Positions 46,478 to 55,089 of a stretch of 64,000 nt of DNA are shown here, piece by piece. Position 1 is the first letter of the stretch, and every line of letters begins with the position of its first letter. This DNA comes from Secundilactobacillus malefermentans DSM 5705 = KCTC 3548 (GTDB lineage: Bacteria; Bacillota; Bacilli; Lactobacillales; Lactobacillaceae). Location: NCBI RefSeq assembly GCF_001436395.1, contig NZ_AZGJ01000001.1, positions 45,375 to 109,374 of the forward strand. Direction: 5' to 3'. Both the position numbers and the translations under genes were made by a program. Under the pieces are notes generated by a model. It worked only from the letters and a program-made list of their open reading frames with translations, had not been told where the DNA came from and made no database searches.

Positions 46478-47479
46478 ATGTGGGAAAGGCTTAAAAATCA
46501 AACGAAGGACCTTATCCAGATTACAATTAAACACTTTAAAATGGCCAACGTGTCTGATTCGTCGGTCGTTTTGGCGTACTATACCTTACTTTCAACCTTA
46601 CCAATCCTATTGGTGATTGGGAGTATGCTACCGTACTTCAATATTAGCACAAGTCACATCATGTCATACGTTAAGCCAGTTATCCCGACAACGGTTTTCA
46701 ACACCCTAAAACCAATTGTTGATTCATTTTTAGGGCAGGGGGGTAGTGGCGTTCTGTCGATCGGGATTGTGGTGACACTATGGTCGGCAAGTCGGGCTAT
46801 TGCGGCGTTTCAACGAACGGTTAATTTAGCGTATGGAATCAAGAAACCCAACGCCATCCTCAATCGACTAATTTCATTTGTTTGGACGTTACTATTAATT
46901 GTTTTTCTATTCTTAATTATGGTGGTCTTCAGTTTTGGACAATTAGCATTAGAAGGGCTTCGAAATTTCGTTGAGATACCGGGCTATATTACGAATACCT
47001 TTGCTAACATTAAGTGGCCCTTATCGATGCTAAGTGTGTTTGTGCTGTCCTTACTTCTTTTTTACTTTGTGCCTACCGCGAAAGTAAAGTGGCGTTACGT
47101 TTGGCCGGGAGCAATTGTTACGACTACGGGCTGGATACTGTTGTCACAACTGTTTACCGTTTATCTCCGTTATTTTGCAAGAAGTATTACTGGTTACAAG
47201 ACTATTGGAACCTTCATTGTATTGATGTTCTGGCTAAATTATCTTGGCGAAATATTGTTGATTGGAGCAGTCATTAATTCAGCGGTTCAGGAGTTGTTTA
47301 CTGGTCAAATTGAAGAGCAAGATTTAAATTTTTCAAGGCTCATTAATCGAACTCGGGCGCAAACGGTTAAGTTTAGAAGGAATAATCGAAAACAAGCACC
47401 CGTTCCGACAAAAAAGAAGCCCATTCAACCTAAGCAGGTTAAACGGACTCCGGTTAAGAAACCACAGAAACGGATCTAG
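46478..47479 (+). CDS. YihY/virulence factor BrkB family membrane protein
   Basis: A 333-aa protein with six membrane helices and a very basic C-terminal tail (about 290-333, rich in KKKP and KRTPVKKP). Core features are DSSVVLAYYTLLSTLPILLVIG, WSASRAIAAFQRTVNLAYG and FIVLMFWLNYLGEILLIGAVIN, typical of YihY/BrkB. Once annotated as ribonuclease BN, the family's role is unsettled. The last codons overlap the 3' end of the convergent flavodoxin gene by four bases. Confidence 0.9.
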   Translation: MWERLKNQTKDLIQITIKHFKMANVSDSSVVLAYYTLLSTLPILLVIGSMLPYFNISTSHIMSYVKPVIPTTVFNTLKPIVDSFLGQGGSGVLSIGIVVTLWSASRAIAAFQRTVNLAYGIKKPNAILNRLISFVWTLLLIVFLFLIMVVFSFGQLALEGLRNFVEIPGYITNTFANIKWPLSMLSVFVLSLLLFYFVPTAKVKWRYVWPGAIVTTTGWILLSQLFTVYLRYFARSITGYKTIGTFIVLMFWLNYLGEILLIGAVINSAVQELFTGQIEEQDLNFSRLINRTRAQTVKFRRNNRKQAPVPTKKKPIQPKQVKRTPVKKPQKRI

Positions 47480-47922
47480 TTAATTTTAGAAGCTAACTCA
47501 TTTGTAAAGTGATCAAGGGCGTCAATGTCTTTTTCGTCGGGTTCAAGGTTAATTTTAACGGCATTGCTACCTTGATTTGCGCCGGCTTTTTTAAAGGCGT
47601 CCGCAAACTTATCAACTGCAACGTTGTAATCATCTTCATAGAAAACATCACCGGATCCGGCAACGCCAAAAATCTTACCTGAAAGGTCTAATTCCTGTAA
47701 GTCTTCGAAGAAGTCCATGCCTTCTTCAGGAAGTGCACCCTCATCGTAAGTGTATGGACAAATAACGCAAATATCGACGTCACTAAAGACGGTTACATCT
47801 GTTTGAGAAATTTCGGTCTCAGTAACATCGATTCCTAAGTCTTCAAATTGTTCAGTGATAATGTCGGCAACATCTTCGTTATTGCCAGTAATCGTTGCGT
47901 ATACTACATGTGCAGTTGCCAT
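47476..47922 (-). CDS. Flavodoxin
   Basis: A 148-aa short-chain flavodoxin. The FMN phosphate loop is in VVYATITGNNEDVADII (TxTGN type), the second loop near CPYTYDEGALPEEGMDFF, and the third around GVAGSGDVFYED. The protein is acidic, as usual. It is an electron carrier for reductases that are not encoded nearby. The gene is convergent with the YihY gene, overlapping it by four bases, so the two transcripts are antisense at their ends. Confidence 0.92.
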   Translation of the reverse strand: MATAHVVYATITGNNEDVADIITEQFEDLGIDVTETEISQTDVTVFSDVDICVICPYTYDEGALPEEGMDFFEDLQELDLSGKIFGVAGSGDVFYEDDYNVAVDKFADAFKKAGANQGSNAVKINLEPDEKDIDALDHFTNELASKIN

Positions 47923-48016
47923 TTAGTCATCCTCATTCTTTCAATTTCTACGCTATGAAGTATAGCAAAAATTTGGTCAATTGTGAATTTTTGGCTATTA
48001 ATTAGGAGGGGTTTAG

Positions 48017-48820
48017 TTGAGCAAGGTTATTTCAAAAATTGAGACGCAAAAACGTAAAGGTAGATATAACGTCTACGTAAATGATAAATATGCCTTTCCA
48101 ATTAGCGAATCAGTCATGATTAAATTTAGAGTTTTCAAAGGGATGGAATTGACTGACGACTTGATTGCGGAGCTAACCAAGGCGGATGAGGTTTCCAAGG
48201 CGTATAATCGAGCACTCGACTACATTGCATCACAACTTAGATCAGAAAAGGAAGTCAGCGATAAACTTTTGGGAATTGATATTTCACCAGAGGTTATTGA
48301 ACAGGTTTTAAAAAAACTGCGTGAACAAAATTTTGTAGATGATACGAACTATGCTGAAAGTTATGTTCATACGCAGGTTCGATTGGAAACAAAAGGTCCC
48401 AGAACAATAACAACCCATTTGCGTCAAAAGGGAATTGGAGAGATAGATATCGAAAAGGGACTACAAGATTATCCAGAAAAAGTTCAGGTCGAAAATGGAC
48501 TCAAACTTGGTCAAAAATTAGCTAAGCGGTATGAAAAAAATCCGTTATCAATGATGAATCAGAAGATTCGACAAGGGTTAATGTCGAACGGATTTGGTGG
48601 GGATGTCGTTACCCAAATAATGAGTGAACTCGAAGTAAAACCTGATATGGATAAGCAAGCAGAACTCCTTCAAAAGCAAGGGGAGAAAAGCTGGCATCAT
48701 TTTCGCGGTGAACGCGAGGGAACGCGCATCATGAAAACGAAACAAGCGCTGTTTCGTAAAGGCTTCACAATGGAAGACATTAACGGGTTGATTGAGAAGC
48801 TTATTTCTAGCGGCGATTAG
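48017..48820 (+). CDS. recX: Regulatory protein RecX
   Basis: Inhibits or modulates RecA filaments during recombination and the SOS response. The 267-aa length is the long form found in Bacilli, with three-helix repeats. Typical parts are ALDYIASQLRSEKEVSDKL, LREQNFVDDTNYAESYVHTQVR, KGPRTITTHLRQKGI and the last repeat ending RKGFTMEDINGLIEKL. The start is TTG 48017 behind AGGAGG. Confidence 0.9.
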   Translation: MSKVISKIETQKRKGRYNVYVNDKYAFPISESVMIKFRVFKGMELTDDLIAELTKADEVSKAYNRALDYIASQLRSEKEVSDKLLGIDISPEVIEQVLKKLREQNFVDDTNYAESYVHTQVRLETKGPRTITTHLRQKGIGEIDIEKGLQDYPEKVQVENGLKLGQKLAKRYEKNPLSMMNQKIRQGLMSNGFGGDVVTQIMSELEVKPDMDKQAELLQKQGEKSWHHFRGEREGTRIMKTKQALFRKGFTMEDINGLIEKLISSGD

Positions 48821-48902
48821 CCAAAAAACTACGCAATAATCCGAATATCTGATATAATGTCAAAGAATTGTTAATTACCCGCTATACGCAGAAAGCAGGG
48901 TT

Positions 48903-49454
48903 ATGATGGCGCGTGAAGTTAAGGGACCTAGAGAAGGTGACTTTGTAGCTATAAAAAGCTATAAGCACGATGGCAGCTTACATCGAACTTGGCGCGATAC
49001 GATGGTACTTAAAACAAGTGAAAATGCCATTATTGGGGTAAATGACCATACATTGGTCACCGAAGATGATGGCCGCCGCTGGGTGACTAGAGAGCCCGCA
49101 GTCGTCTATTTCCACAAGCACTACTGGTTCAATGTTATTGCGATGATTCGTGATAATGGGATCTCTTATTACTGTAATTTAGCTTCACCATTTGTTCTGG
49201 ATAAAGAAGCTTTAAAGTATATCGATTACGACTTAGACGTTAAAGTTTTTCCAGATGGTGAGAAGCGGCTATTGGATGCTGATGAGTATGAAGATTTTAG
49301 TAAACGTTGGAATTATGGACCCGAGATTGATCGAATTTTAAAGGGCAACGTACTAACGTTGGTCGATTGGATTAATAATAAAAAGGGCCCGTTTTCAGAA
49401 GAGTACGTAAATCTATGGTACAAGCGGTATAAAGACCTTTCGCAACATAAGTAA
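48903..49454 (+). CDS. DUF402 (nucleoside tri/diphosphate phosphatase-like) protein
   Basis: A 183-aa protein of the DUF402 family (YgaC/Ntdp-like). Diagnostic segments are [56 protein letters not shown] and [12 protein letters not shown] Staphylococcus aureus member hydrolyses nucleoside tri- and diphosphates; the same is inferred here. Two adjacent ATG codons (48903, 48906) are both possible starts behind GCAGGG. It follows recX, as in related genomes. Confidence 0.88.
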   Translation: MMAREVKGPREGDFVAIKSYKHDGSLHRTWRDTMVLKTSENAIIGVNDHTLVTEDDGRRWVTREPAVVYFHKHYWFNVIAMIRDNGISYYCNLASPFVLDKEALKYIDYDLDVKVFPDGEKRLLDADEYEDFSKRWNYGPEIDRILKGNVLTLVDWINNKKGPFSEEYVNLWYKRYKDLSQHK

Positions 49455-49485
49455 GCTGTCCATTTATATCATTACCTTCAGGTCG

Positions 49486-49649
49486 AAAAAGCGAGATTTT
49501 TATAGTCTCGCTTTTTGTTTTGCAAAAATAGCCCTATTTTTGAGAGTGATATTAATGGTATTTTAGGACTAAATCAGTCAGATTAATTTCCGTATTTTAA
49601 AGGGTAAGAGGAACAGGTTGCACATTTATAAGATGGGCAACCTTTTTTT
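49486..49649 (+). terminator. Two successive terminators after the DUF402 gene
   Basis: The first is AAAAAGCGAGA (49486-49496) with TCTCGCTTTTT (49506-49516). The second is AGGTTGC (49615-49621) with GCAACCT (49637-49643) and seven T. About 100 bases without an apparent gene lie between them. They may hold a small RNA, or the second may be a remnant. I see no convincing promoter between the two. Confidence 0.7.
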
Positions 49650-49674
49650 CGTGGGAAAAGTAAGGTCAGTATTG

Positions 49675-49680
49675 TATAAT
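49675..49680 (+). promoter_or_regulatory. -10 element of the AI-2E transporter gene
   Basis: A perfect TATAAT lies 28 bp before the start codon, with TTG directly in front and no clear -35. Confidence 0.55.
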
Positions 49681-49707
49681 AAGCCCTAATTAGTTCAGGA
49701 GAGGGGA

Positions 49708-50853
49708 ATGACGTTGTATTCAAGAATAAAAAATTCACCCATGATGTTTTGGTCGTTGGAAATCCTGATTGTTGTGGCAGTTATTTGGGCTTGCACGAAA
49801 ATTAGCTTCTTATTTGCGCCAATTGGCACATTTTTCCAAGTGGTTTTCATCCCAATTTTGTTAGCAGGAATTTTATATTATTTACTAAGTCCAGTTGTTC
49901 GGCTACTCGAAAAAATCAAAATACGAGGAAAACATATTAGCCATACGTGGTCAGTTACCGTTGTATTTCTTGTATTATTAGCTGTTTTGATTCTTGGCTT
50001 AGTTTGGCTCTTACCACGATTAATCCAGCAAGTTGCAAACATGATTTCAAATATACCGGCTTTGGCTTCGACAACTCAGGACTTGGTTGAGAAAATGGCC
50101 AATCAACCGTGGTTAAAAAATGTTGATTTGAGTCAGTATATGAATGAAGTTGAAAAATCGGCATCCTCTTATGCAAGTAGTTTTTTAAATAAATTAACTG
50201 AAAGTATTGGGACTGTTATCAGTACCATTACGAGCTTTGCAGTTGTGGCAATTACGGTACCCGTAATGTTGTTCTACATGTTGAAAGATGGGCATAAGTT
50301 TTTACCTTCAATCAAAAAAATAATTCCAACTCGCCATGCGGATCAAACGATTGACCTGCTGTCTAAAATGAGTAAAACGATTTCTAAATACATTGGTGGG
50401 CAAATTATTGAGTGTCTATTCGTTGGGACGTTCACGGCCATTGGTTATGTTTTGGTTGGACAAGGGTACGCACTATTACTTGGCGTTTTTGCGGGTATTT
50501 GTAACATCATTCCGTATGTTGGGCCCTACATTGGCATTCTACCGGCCTTAATCGTGGCATTTGGAGATAGTACTTTACAAATTCTTTACGTAGTTATTGT
50601 TGTTTTGGTTGTGCAGCAAGTGGACGGCAACGTCGTCTATCCAAACATCATTGGAAAGACACTTAAAATTCATCCACTAACGATTATTGTGATATTACTG
50701 GCTGCGGGGAACATTGCTGGTTTAATGGGAATGATATTGGCAATACCGTTATATGCGGTTGTGAAGGTAATGGTTCAATATTTCTATAACATTTGGCAAC
50801 TGCAGTCAGAGTCTAGGAAAAGTGAACCTGAAAAGCCTAAAGAAAAAGCATGA
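49708..50853 (+). CDS. AI-2E family transporter
   Basis: A 381-aa membrane protein with about eight helices of the PerM/YdiK/AI-2E exporter superfamily. Landmarks are the long periplasm-side region around MSNIPALASTTQDLVEKMANQPWL, then GGQIIECLFVGTFTAIGYVLVGQGYALLLGV and NIIPYVGPYIGILPALIVA, and the late QQVDGNVVYPNIIGKTLKIHPLTIIVILLAAG. Members export diverse solutes, and the name does not prove autoinducer transport. The start is ATG 49708 behind AGGAGAGGGG. Confidence 0.88.
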   Translation: MTLYSRIKNSPMMFWSLEILIVVAVIWACTKISFLFAPIGTFFQVVFIPILLAGILYYLLSPVVRLLEKIKIRGKHISHTWSVTVVFLVLLAVLILGLVWLLPRLIQQVANMISNIPALASTTQDLVEKMANQPWLKNVDLSQYMNEVEKSASSYASSFLNKLTESIGTVISTITSFAVVAITVPVMLFYMLKDGHKFLPSIKKIIPTRHADQTIDLLSKMSKTISKYIGGQIIECLFVGTFTAIGYVLVGQGYALLLGVFAGICNIIPYVGPYIGILPALIVAFGDSTLQILYVVIVVLVVQQVDGNVVYPNIIGKTLKIHPLTIIVILLAAGNIAGLMGMILAIPLYAVVKVMVQYFYNIWQLQSESRKSEPEKPKEKA

Positions 50854-50867
50854 TTTTTTAAATTTTG

Positions 50868-50934
50868 TTGACCTTAGAGCTAAATATGCTAGTATTTATG
50901 GTGTTGTGATAAGAGTGTCAATTCATGATATAAT
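50868..50934 (+). promoter_or_regulatory. Two candidate promoters of tagD
   Basis: P1 is TTGACC (50868-50873), 16 bp, TAGTAT (50890-50895) with an extended TGC. P2 is TGA plus TATAAT (50929-50934), an extended -10 about 35 bp from tagD. Both face the tagD-tagF genes. Confidence 0.6.
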
Positions 50935-50968
50935 AAGTGTATTAATTTATAATTAAGCAGGAGATAAT

Positions 50969-51379
50969 ATGAAAAAAGTAATTACTTATGGAACCTTTGA
51001 TTTACTACACAAGGGCCACATTAGATTGCTCAAGCGCGCAAAAGCTCTTGGCGATCATTTGACAGTATGCGTTTCATCAGATGAATTCAACGCTGAAAAA
51101 GGGAAACGTGCTTATACTTCATACGAAGATCGCAAGTATATTTTGGAAGCAATTCGCTATGTTGATGAAGTAATTCCGGAAACTAACTGGGATCAAAAAA
51201 TAAAGGATGTGCAAAAGTACGATATTGACACGTTCGTTATGGGTGATGACTGGGAAGGTAAATTTGATTTCTTGAAAGATTATTGTGAAGTTATTTATCT
51301 TCCAAGAACTGAAGGAATTTCAACAACTAAGATTAAGCAGGACCTAGGATTGCAAGATAAAAAAGACTGGAAAGAATAG
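50969..51379 (+). CDS. tagD: Glycerol-3-phosphate cytidylyltransferase
   Basis: Makes CDP-glycerol from CTP and glycerol 3-phosphate, the donor for poly(glycerol phosphate) wall teichoic acid. The nucleotidyltransferase motif is TYGTFDLLHKGHIRLLKRA, with RAYTSYEDRKYILEAI and the second motif ISTTKIKQDL near the C-terminus. The protein is 136 aa, close to Bacillus TagD. A weak stem-loop follows before the next gene, but the product feeds the TagF-like enzyme downstream. Confidence 0.96.
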   Translation: MKKVITYGTFDLLHKGHIRLLKRAKALGDHLTVCVSSDEFNAEKGKRAYTSYEDRKYILEAIRYVDEVIPETNWDQKIKDVQKYDIDTFVMGDDWEGKFDFLKDYCEVIYLPRTEGISTTKIKQDLGLQDKKDWKE

Positions 51380-51398
51380 AATAACTGAATGAACGCTT

Positions 51399-51430
51399 AA
51401 TATCCCCAGTCACGGCTAGGGATATTTTAT
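51399..51430 (+). terminator. Weak stem-loop after tagD
   Basis: AATATCCC pairs with GGGATATT, followed by a short T-rich stretch. It may attenuate rather than stop transcription into the next two genes. Confidence 0.6.
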
Positions 51431-51452
51431 TATTTTCATGCGGAGGCAAATA

Positions 51453-52319
51453 ATGAATCAAGCAGTATTTTTGATAACGTCCTTAAACGGTGTGCAAAAA
51501 AATCGGTTAAAAAGAAAAATTAAGCAATTATTGGATCGTAATTATGAAATTAAGGTTGTATTGGCACTTGTAAATATGTCTGGAACTCGTAAGGCACGAG
51601 AACTTTTCAATCAAGCCTTTAAAGAAAAGCAACTCGCTAAGATTAATGTTCAAGATTTAAGCGAAATATTTGCGTCCAAACCTGGAATTGCCCTACAAGG
51701 GGATGAAGCCGTGGTCGTTGATGAATCATTAACTAAGTTTGAGTTTAAGATGACTGATCAATTGACCGCTACTCGGTTTATTCAGACTGGAAATATTAAA
51801 GCTGAAAAAATAGTGAACGCAACGAATGGTCATCTGGTAAGAGTTACCCAATTTAACGAGAGCCATCAGCCTTTCCGTAGTGCTAACTATAATGCAGATG
51901 GAAAATTAATTAGTCTGAATTATTTTAATCAAGGACGATTAGAAGAAAGTCAGCTGCTAAACCAAAAGGGTGAAGTTACTTTCCAATTCATTGATCAAAG
52001 TTGCCAGCAACAATTGACATATAGTTTAGGTAGCAGTTCAGTCATCAAGTTGCCTGCAGCAGTTCGTTTAACTAACGACAATGAGTCAAATAATAAAGTA
52101 GTGGATAGTCAGATGGAAATCGTTTCTCAATTTAGCCAGGAAATTCGAGATTTCGAAGTGCTGGATAATGAGACATTTGAGCAATATCAAGACGTCTTTA
52201 AGTTTTACATCATGGTGCTTAAGCAGTGTGCAGATTCTAATGCAGATTTTTATGTTGATATGGATGACAACATTAGACTAGCAACTTATTTATCAGAACA
52301 ACTGATTTTTAATTATTAA
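51453..52319 (+). CDS. Orphan protein between tagD and tagF, resembling the N-terminal part of TagE/TarM-type transferases
   Basis: A 288-aa soluble protein. The N-terminal 60 residues (MNQAVFLITSLNGVQKNRLK, then RKARELFN) resemble the start of a GT-B glycosyltransferase. The middle (HLVRVTQFNESHQPFRSANY, then DGKLISLNYFNQGRLEE) has the repeating beta-hairpin pattern seen in the inserted domain (DUF1975-like) of TagE/TarM and accessory Gtf proteins. No second Rossmann domain with the usual sugar-nucleotide Glu motifs follows, so by itself it should not be a transferase. It could be a partner or scaffold for TagF. CGGAGG supports ATG 51453 over ATG 51438. tagF follows 13 bp later. I did not find a safe family name. 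Confidence 0.6.
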   Translation: MNQAVFLITSLNGVQKNRLKRKIKQLLDRNYEIKVVLALVNMSGTRKARELFNQAFKEKQLAKINVQDLSEIFASKPGIALQGDEAVVVDESLTKFEFKMTDQLTATRFIQTGNIKAEKIVNATNGHLVRVTQFNESHQPFRSANYNADGKLISLNYFNQGRLEESQLLNQKGEVTFQFIDQSCQQQLTYSLGSSSVIKLPAAVRLTNDNESNNKVVDSQMEIVSQFSQEIRDFEVLDNETFEQYQDVFKFYIMVLKQCADSNADFYVDMDDNIRLATYLSEQLIFNY

Positions 52320-52332
52320 GGAGCCGTTAATT

Positions 52333-54357
52333 GTGCGAGTAATACTTTCAGATTTACGTCAGTTAAAACAAGAACAAGAACTGGAATTTGAACTGATTGA
52401 TGTGCCAAGCCCTCTTGAAAAGTTAACGGTAAATTTTCTTGAAAAGAGTAGCCTAGCATCAATTAATATACCGGTTACTAAAATGGACCAGGATAATATA
52501 TTTAGGATAAAAATTAATCCAATAAAATTTGAATTTGAAAATAATGGTCAAAGTGAATTTAATTGGCAAATTTACCTAAGTTTCACCAATTCAGATAATG
52601 ATTATATGATTCAGGTGGAAAGTGAATACCTGAGTGATCGCCATCAAACCTCACTAGAGAGTTATATTCAGGCGAGCGCCGATAGTGCAGAAATGGCAGT
52701 GTTGAATTTACATACCCATCAATCAAAGATGGCTTTCACGGCCAGTGCAGCCAATTTATCTGAAGATCAACTACAGATTACGGGTCATCGATTAATTGAT
52801 GGAATTCCCTTGGAAAACATGAAAATGATTCTTCGCGGCAAAGATACAACTAGCCATATGGAGTACCCGATTGAAAAGAGTGGTCTTAAGGGTTTATTTA
52901 TTGCGAGAATACCGCTGAAAGATATTCCATCTGATTCGATTCAAGAAATATATATTCAATTTAACTATGATGGTCAACTTTTAGAGCAACGAATCATGCT
53001 TGCAAAAACGCTGGCTGGTCAAAATATTCAGGCTCAGCTTACCAAGGAACAGGTCTTGATGTTAGATAAGAGCTTAGATAACGGACTATTAATTAAGAGC
53101 TTTCCCGCACCAACATTCAGTGAAAAATTAGCCACGATTCCGGAAAAGGCTGCTAATGGTGCACAAACGGGACGCGACCTCATGGAAAAAGTAAACTTGG
53201 TGCGCTTACGGAGATTATTTAAACGTGGACACCGGCCATTTGATCAATCTACTATTATTTTTGAAAGCTTTGGAGGACGTCAGGTTAGTGATAGTCCATA
53301 CGCAATCTATAAGCTATTTAAGGAATTATATCCTGGATTTAATTTCATCTGGTCGATTGATCGGAGTCAGAAGGCGTTCTGTAAAGAGAACGGGATTGCT
53401 TACATTATTCGACGAACCGCTAAATGGGTCCGCACATTGGAAAAAGCGCAATATTGGATCAGTAATGCCCGTTTTCCTTCTTGGGTAAGAAAGCCAAATT
53501 ACCTGACTTATATTCAAACTTGGCATGGAACACCTCTGAAAAAATTAGGATTGGACATTGAAAATGTGTCGATGCCTGGTACGACAACGGCGAAGTATCA
53601 CGTGAACTTTGTGAAGGAAGCAAATAGATGGGATGCATTGGTCTCACCTAATGATTATTCCACACGAATCTTTCGTTCGGCGTTTGGGTACAATAACCAA
53701 ATCTTAAAAGTTGGATATCCTAGAAATGATGAATTAATTAATTCTTCAAAAGATGATGTCCGTGAATTGAAAATTAAGCTTGGGATACCGTTAGATAAAA
53801 AAGTTGTCATGTATGCTCCGACTTATCGTGATAACCAATTTGCTGCGAAGGGTAAATACACATTTGAGCTACCATTTAGCTTGTCTGACTTTAAGAAAAA
53901 GTTTGGCGAAGATACGGTCTTGATTTTAAGAATGCACTACTTAATTTCGAACGCGTTAGACATTAGTGATTATCAGGATTTTGTTTATGATTACTCAAGT
54001 TATCCAAATATATCGGATTTGTATTTAGTCTCAGACATGCTGATTACAGATTATTCATCAGTATTCTTCGATTACGCCTATTTGAAACGACCAATTTTAT
54101 TTTATCCATATGATTATCACTTGTATAAGGATGAACTACGGGGCTTTTATCTTGATTATGAACGGGAACTTCCTGGTCAGATTGCCCAAAATGAATCGGA
54201 ACTTTTAGACGGTATTCAAGCTGGATTAGCAAATTCAGATATGGCTGAAAATAAGAAATTCATGAAGTTTTACAAACGCTTCTGTGCCATAAATGACGGA
54301 TTAAGTTCACTTAAAGTTGTGAACTATGTAGTCCATCAAATTGAGAAAAATAGTTAA
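52333..54357 (+). CDS. tagF: CDP-glycerol glycerophosphotransferase, TagF-like
   Basis: Polymerises or primes poly(glycerol phosphate) wall teichoic acid from CDP-glycerol at the membrane. The C-terminal catalytic domain (about 300-670) has TIIFESFGGRQVSDSPYAIY, TWHGTPLKKLGLD (catalytic His), SPNDYSTRIFRSAFGY, MYAPTYRDNQF, LRMHYLISN (second His) and LITDYSSVFFDYAYLKRPILFY. The N-terminal 250 residues are beta-rich and poorly conserved, and may bind the acceptor. Length is 674 aa. The start is GTG 52333 behind AAGGAG. It follows tagD and the orphan gene. Whether it is primer (TagB-like) or polymerase (TagF-like) cannot be told here. Confidence 0.9.
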   Translation: MRVILSDLRQLKQEQELEFELIDVPSPLEKLTVNFLEKSSLASINIPVTKMDQDNIFRIKINPIKFEFENNGQSEFNWQIYLSFTNSDNDYMIQVESEYLSDRHQTSLESYIQASADSAEMAVLNLHTHQSKMAFTASAANLSEDQLQITGHRLIDGIPLENMKMILRGKDTTSHMEYPIEKSGLKGLFIARIPLKDIPSDSIQEIYIQFNYDGQLLEQRIMLAKTLAGQNIQAQLTKEQVLMLDKSLDNGLLIKSFPAPTFSEKLATIPEKAANGAQTGRDLMEKVNLVRLRRLFKRGHRPFDQSTIIFESFGGRQVSDSPYAIYKLFKELYPGFNFIWSIDRSQKAFCKENGIAYIIRRTAKWVRTLEKAQYWISNARFPSWVRKPNYLTYIQTWHGTPLKKLGLDIENVSMPGTTTAKYHVNFVKEANRWDALVSPNDYSTRIFRSAFGYNNQILKVGYPRNDELINSSKDDVRELKIKLGIPLDKKVVMYAPTYRDNQFAAKGKYTFELPFSLSDFKKKFGEDTVLILRMHYLISNALDISDYQDFVYDYSSYPNISDLYLVSDMLITDYSSVFFDYAYLKRPILFYPYDYHLYKDELRGFYLDYERELPGQIAQNESELLDGIQAGLANSDMAENKKFMKFYKRFCAINDGLSSLKVVNYVVHQIEKNS

Positions 54358-54359
54358 TA

Positions 54360-54406
54360 AAAAAGCCCTTGATAATGGCATAAAATCCATTATCAGGGGC
54401 TTTTCG
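54360..54406. terminator. Bidirectional terminator after tagF
   Basis: AAAAGCCCTTGATAATGG pairs with CCATTATCAGGGGCTTTT, with one G-U pair. It lies between tagF and the convergent small membrane protein gene. Confidence 0.9.
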
Positions 54407-54436
54407 GTGGGCTTAATTTTAAATAGCGTAATCTAG

Positions 54437-54883
54437 TTAATCTAATTTAGCATGACTTTTAATTTGATGGATTAAGATCTTTTGCTCATCTGGATTATCA
54501 GTTAGTTTTTGAACTAAGTCAGTTGAAAATTTTGTGTAGGATGTTTTTTTAGTTTGAAGGTTGCTTGATTTTTTAGCAGTCTTAGTTAGGGCTATCGTTG
54601 AAGCACTAAACTTACTGGCTTTTGCAAGATAGACAATATTATCTTCTGCTTGATTTTCCTTTTGCGAGCTATGGGAGTTCATTGCAATCTTCATATTTTT
54701 GACATAGCTGGTTACTTCGTAATAATCCGCTTTCTTAAGTGGAACGCCTGCATATGATTTGAAGAAAGTAACCATAATGATAATTGAAATGAGCGAGATT
54801 AAAGCACCAATCATTATAAAACCGATAGGGCCAGTTTGGGAGGTGTGTTTTCGCTTCCGTATCAAAAAGCCCACCGCACCCAC
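54437..54883 (-). CDS. Small membrane protein of unknown function; start probably further upstream
   Basis: I do not recognise the family. The called protein (148 aa from GTG 54883) starts in the middle of a hydrophobic stretch (GAVGFLIRKRKH) and continues with a second helix (GFIMIGALISLISIIIMV), then an extracellular Lys/Ser/Thr-rich part of about 100 residues. The same frame stays open upstream to 54952, adding a clear membrane helix (ILKSILIIGLFILA), but contains no ATG, GTG or TTG there. GGGTGAT, a good ribosome site, lies just before ATT 54952. So the true start may be ATT or ATC. Minus-strand TGC-TAAACT near 54985 could be its promoter. Confidence 0.6.
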   Translation of the reverse strand: MGAVGFLIRKRKHTSQTGPIGFIMIGALISLISIIIMVTFFKSYAGVPLKKADYYEVTSYVKNMKIAMNSHSSQKENQAEDNIVYLAKASKFSASTIALTKTAKKSSNLQTKKTSYTKFSTDLVQKLTDNPDEQKILIHQIKSHAKLD

Positions 54884-55024
54884 TGCAAGGATAAAAAGCC
54901 CTATTATTAAGATTGATTTTAAAATATAAATTTGAGTATTTGCAAAGATAATATCACCCGATTCGTTTTAATGTTTCTAGTTTAGCATAGGTCGTTAAAA
55001 TATCAGCGAGAAAAGTCCAGTTTG

Positions 55025-55033
55025 TGGTACAAT
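55025..55033 (+). promoter_or_regulatory. Extended -10 promoter of prfC
   Basis: TGG followed by TACAAT (55028-55033), about 57 bp upstream of the prfC start; the -35 is not clear. Confidence 0.55.
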
Positions 55034-55089
55034 ACAAGCATTGTGATTGAATATCGAGTTTCGGTTTTGACCGAAAAAAGGAGACTAAC

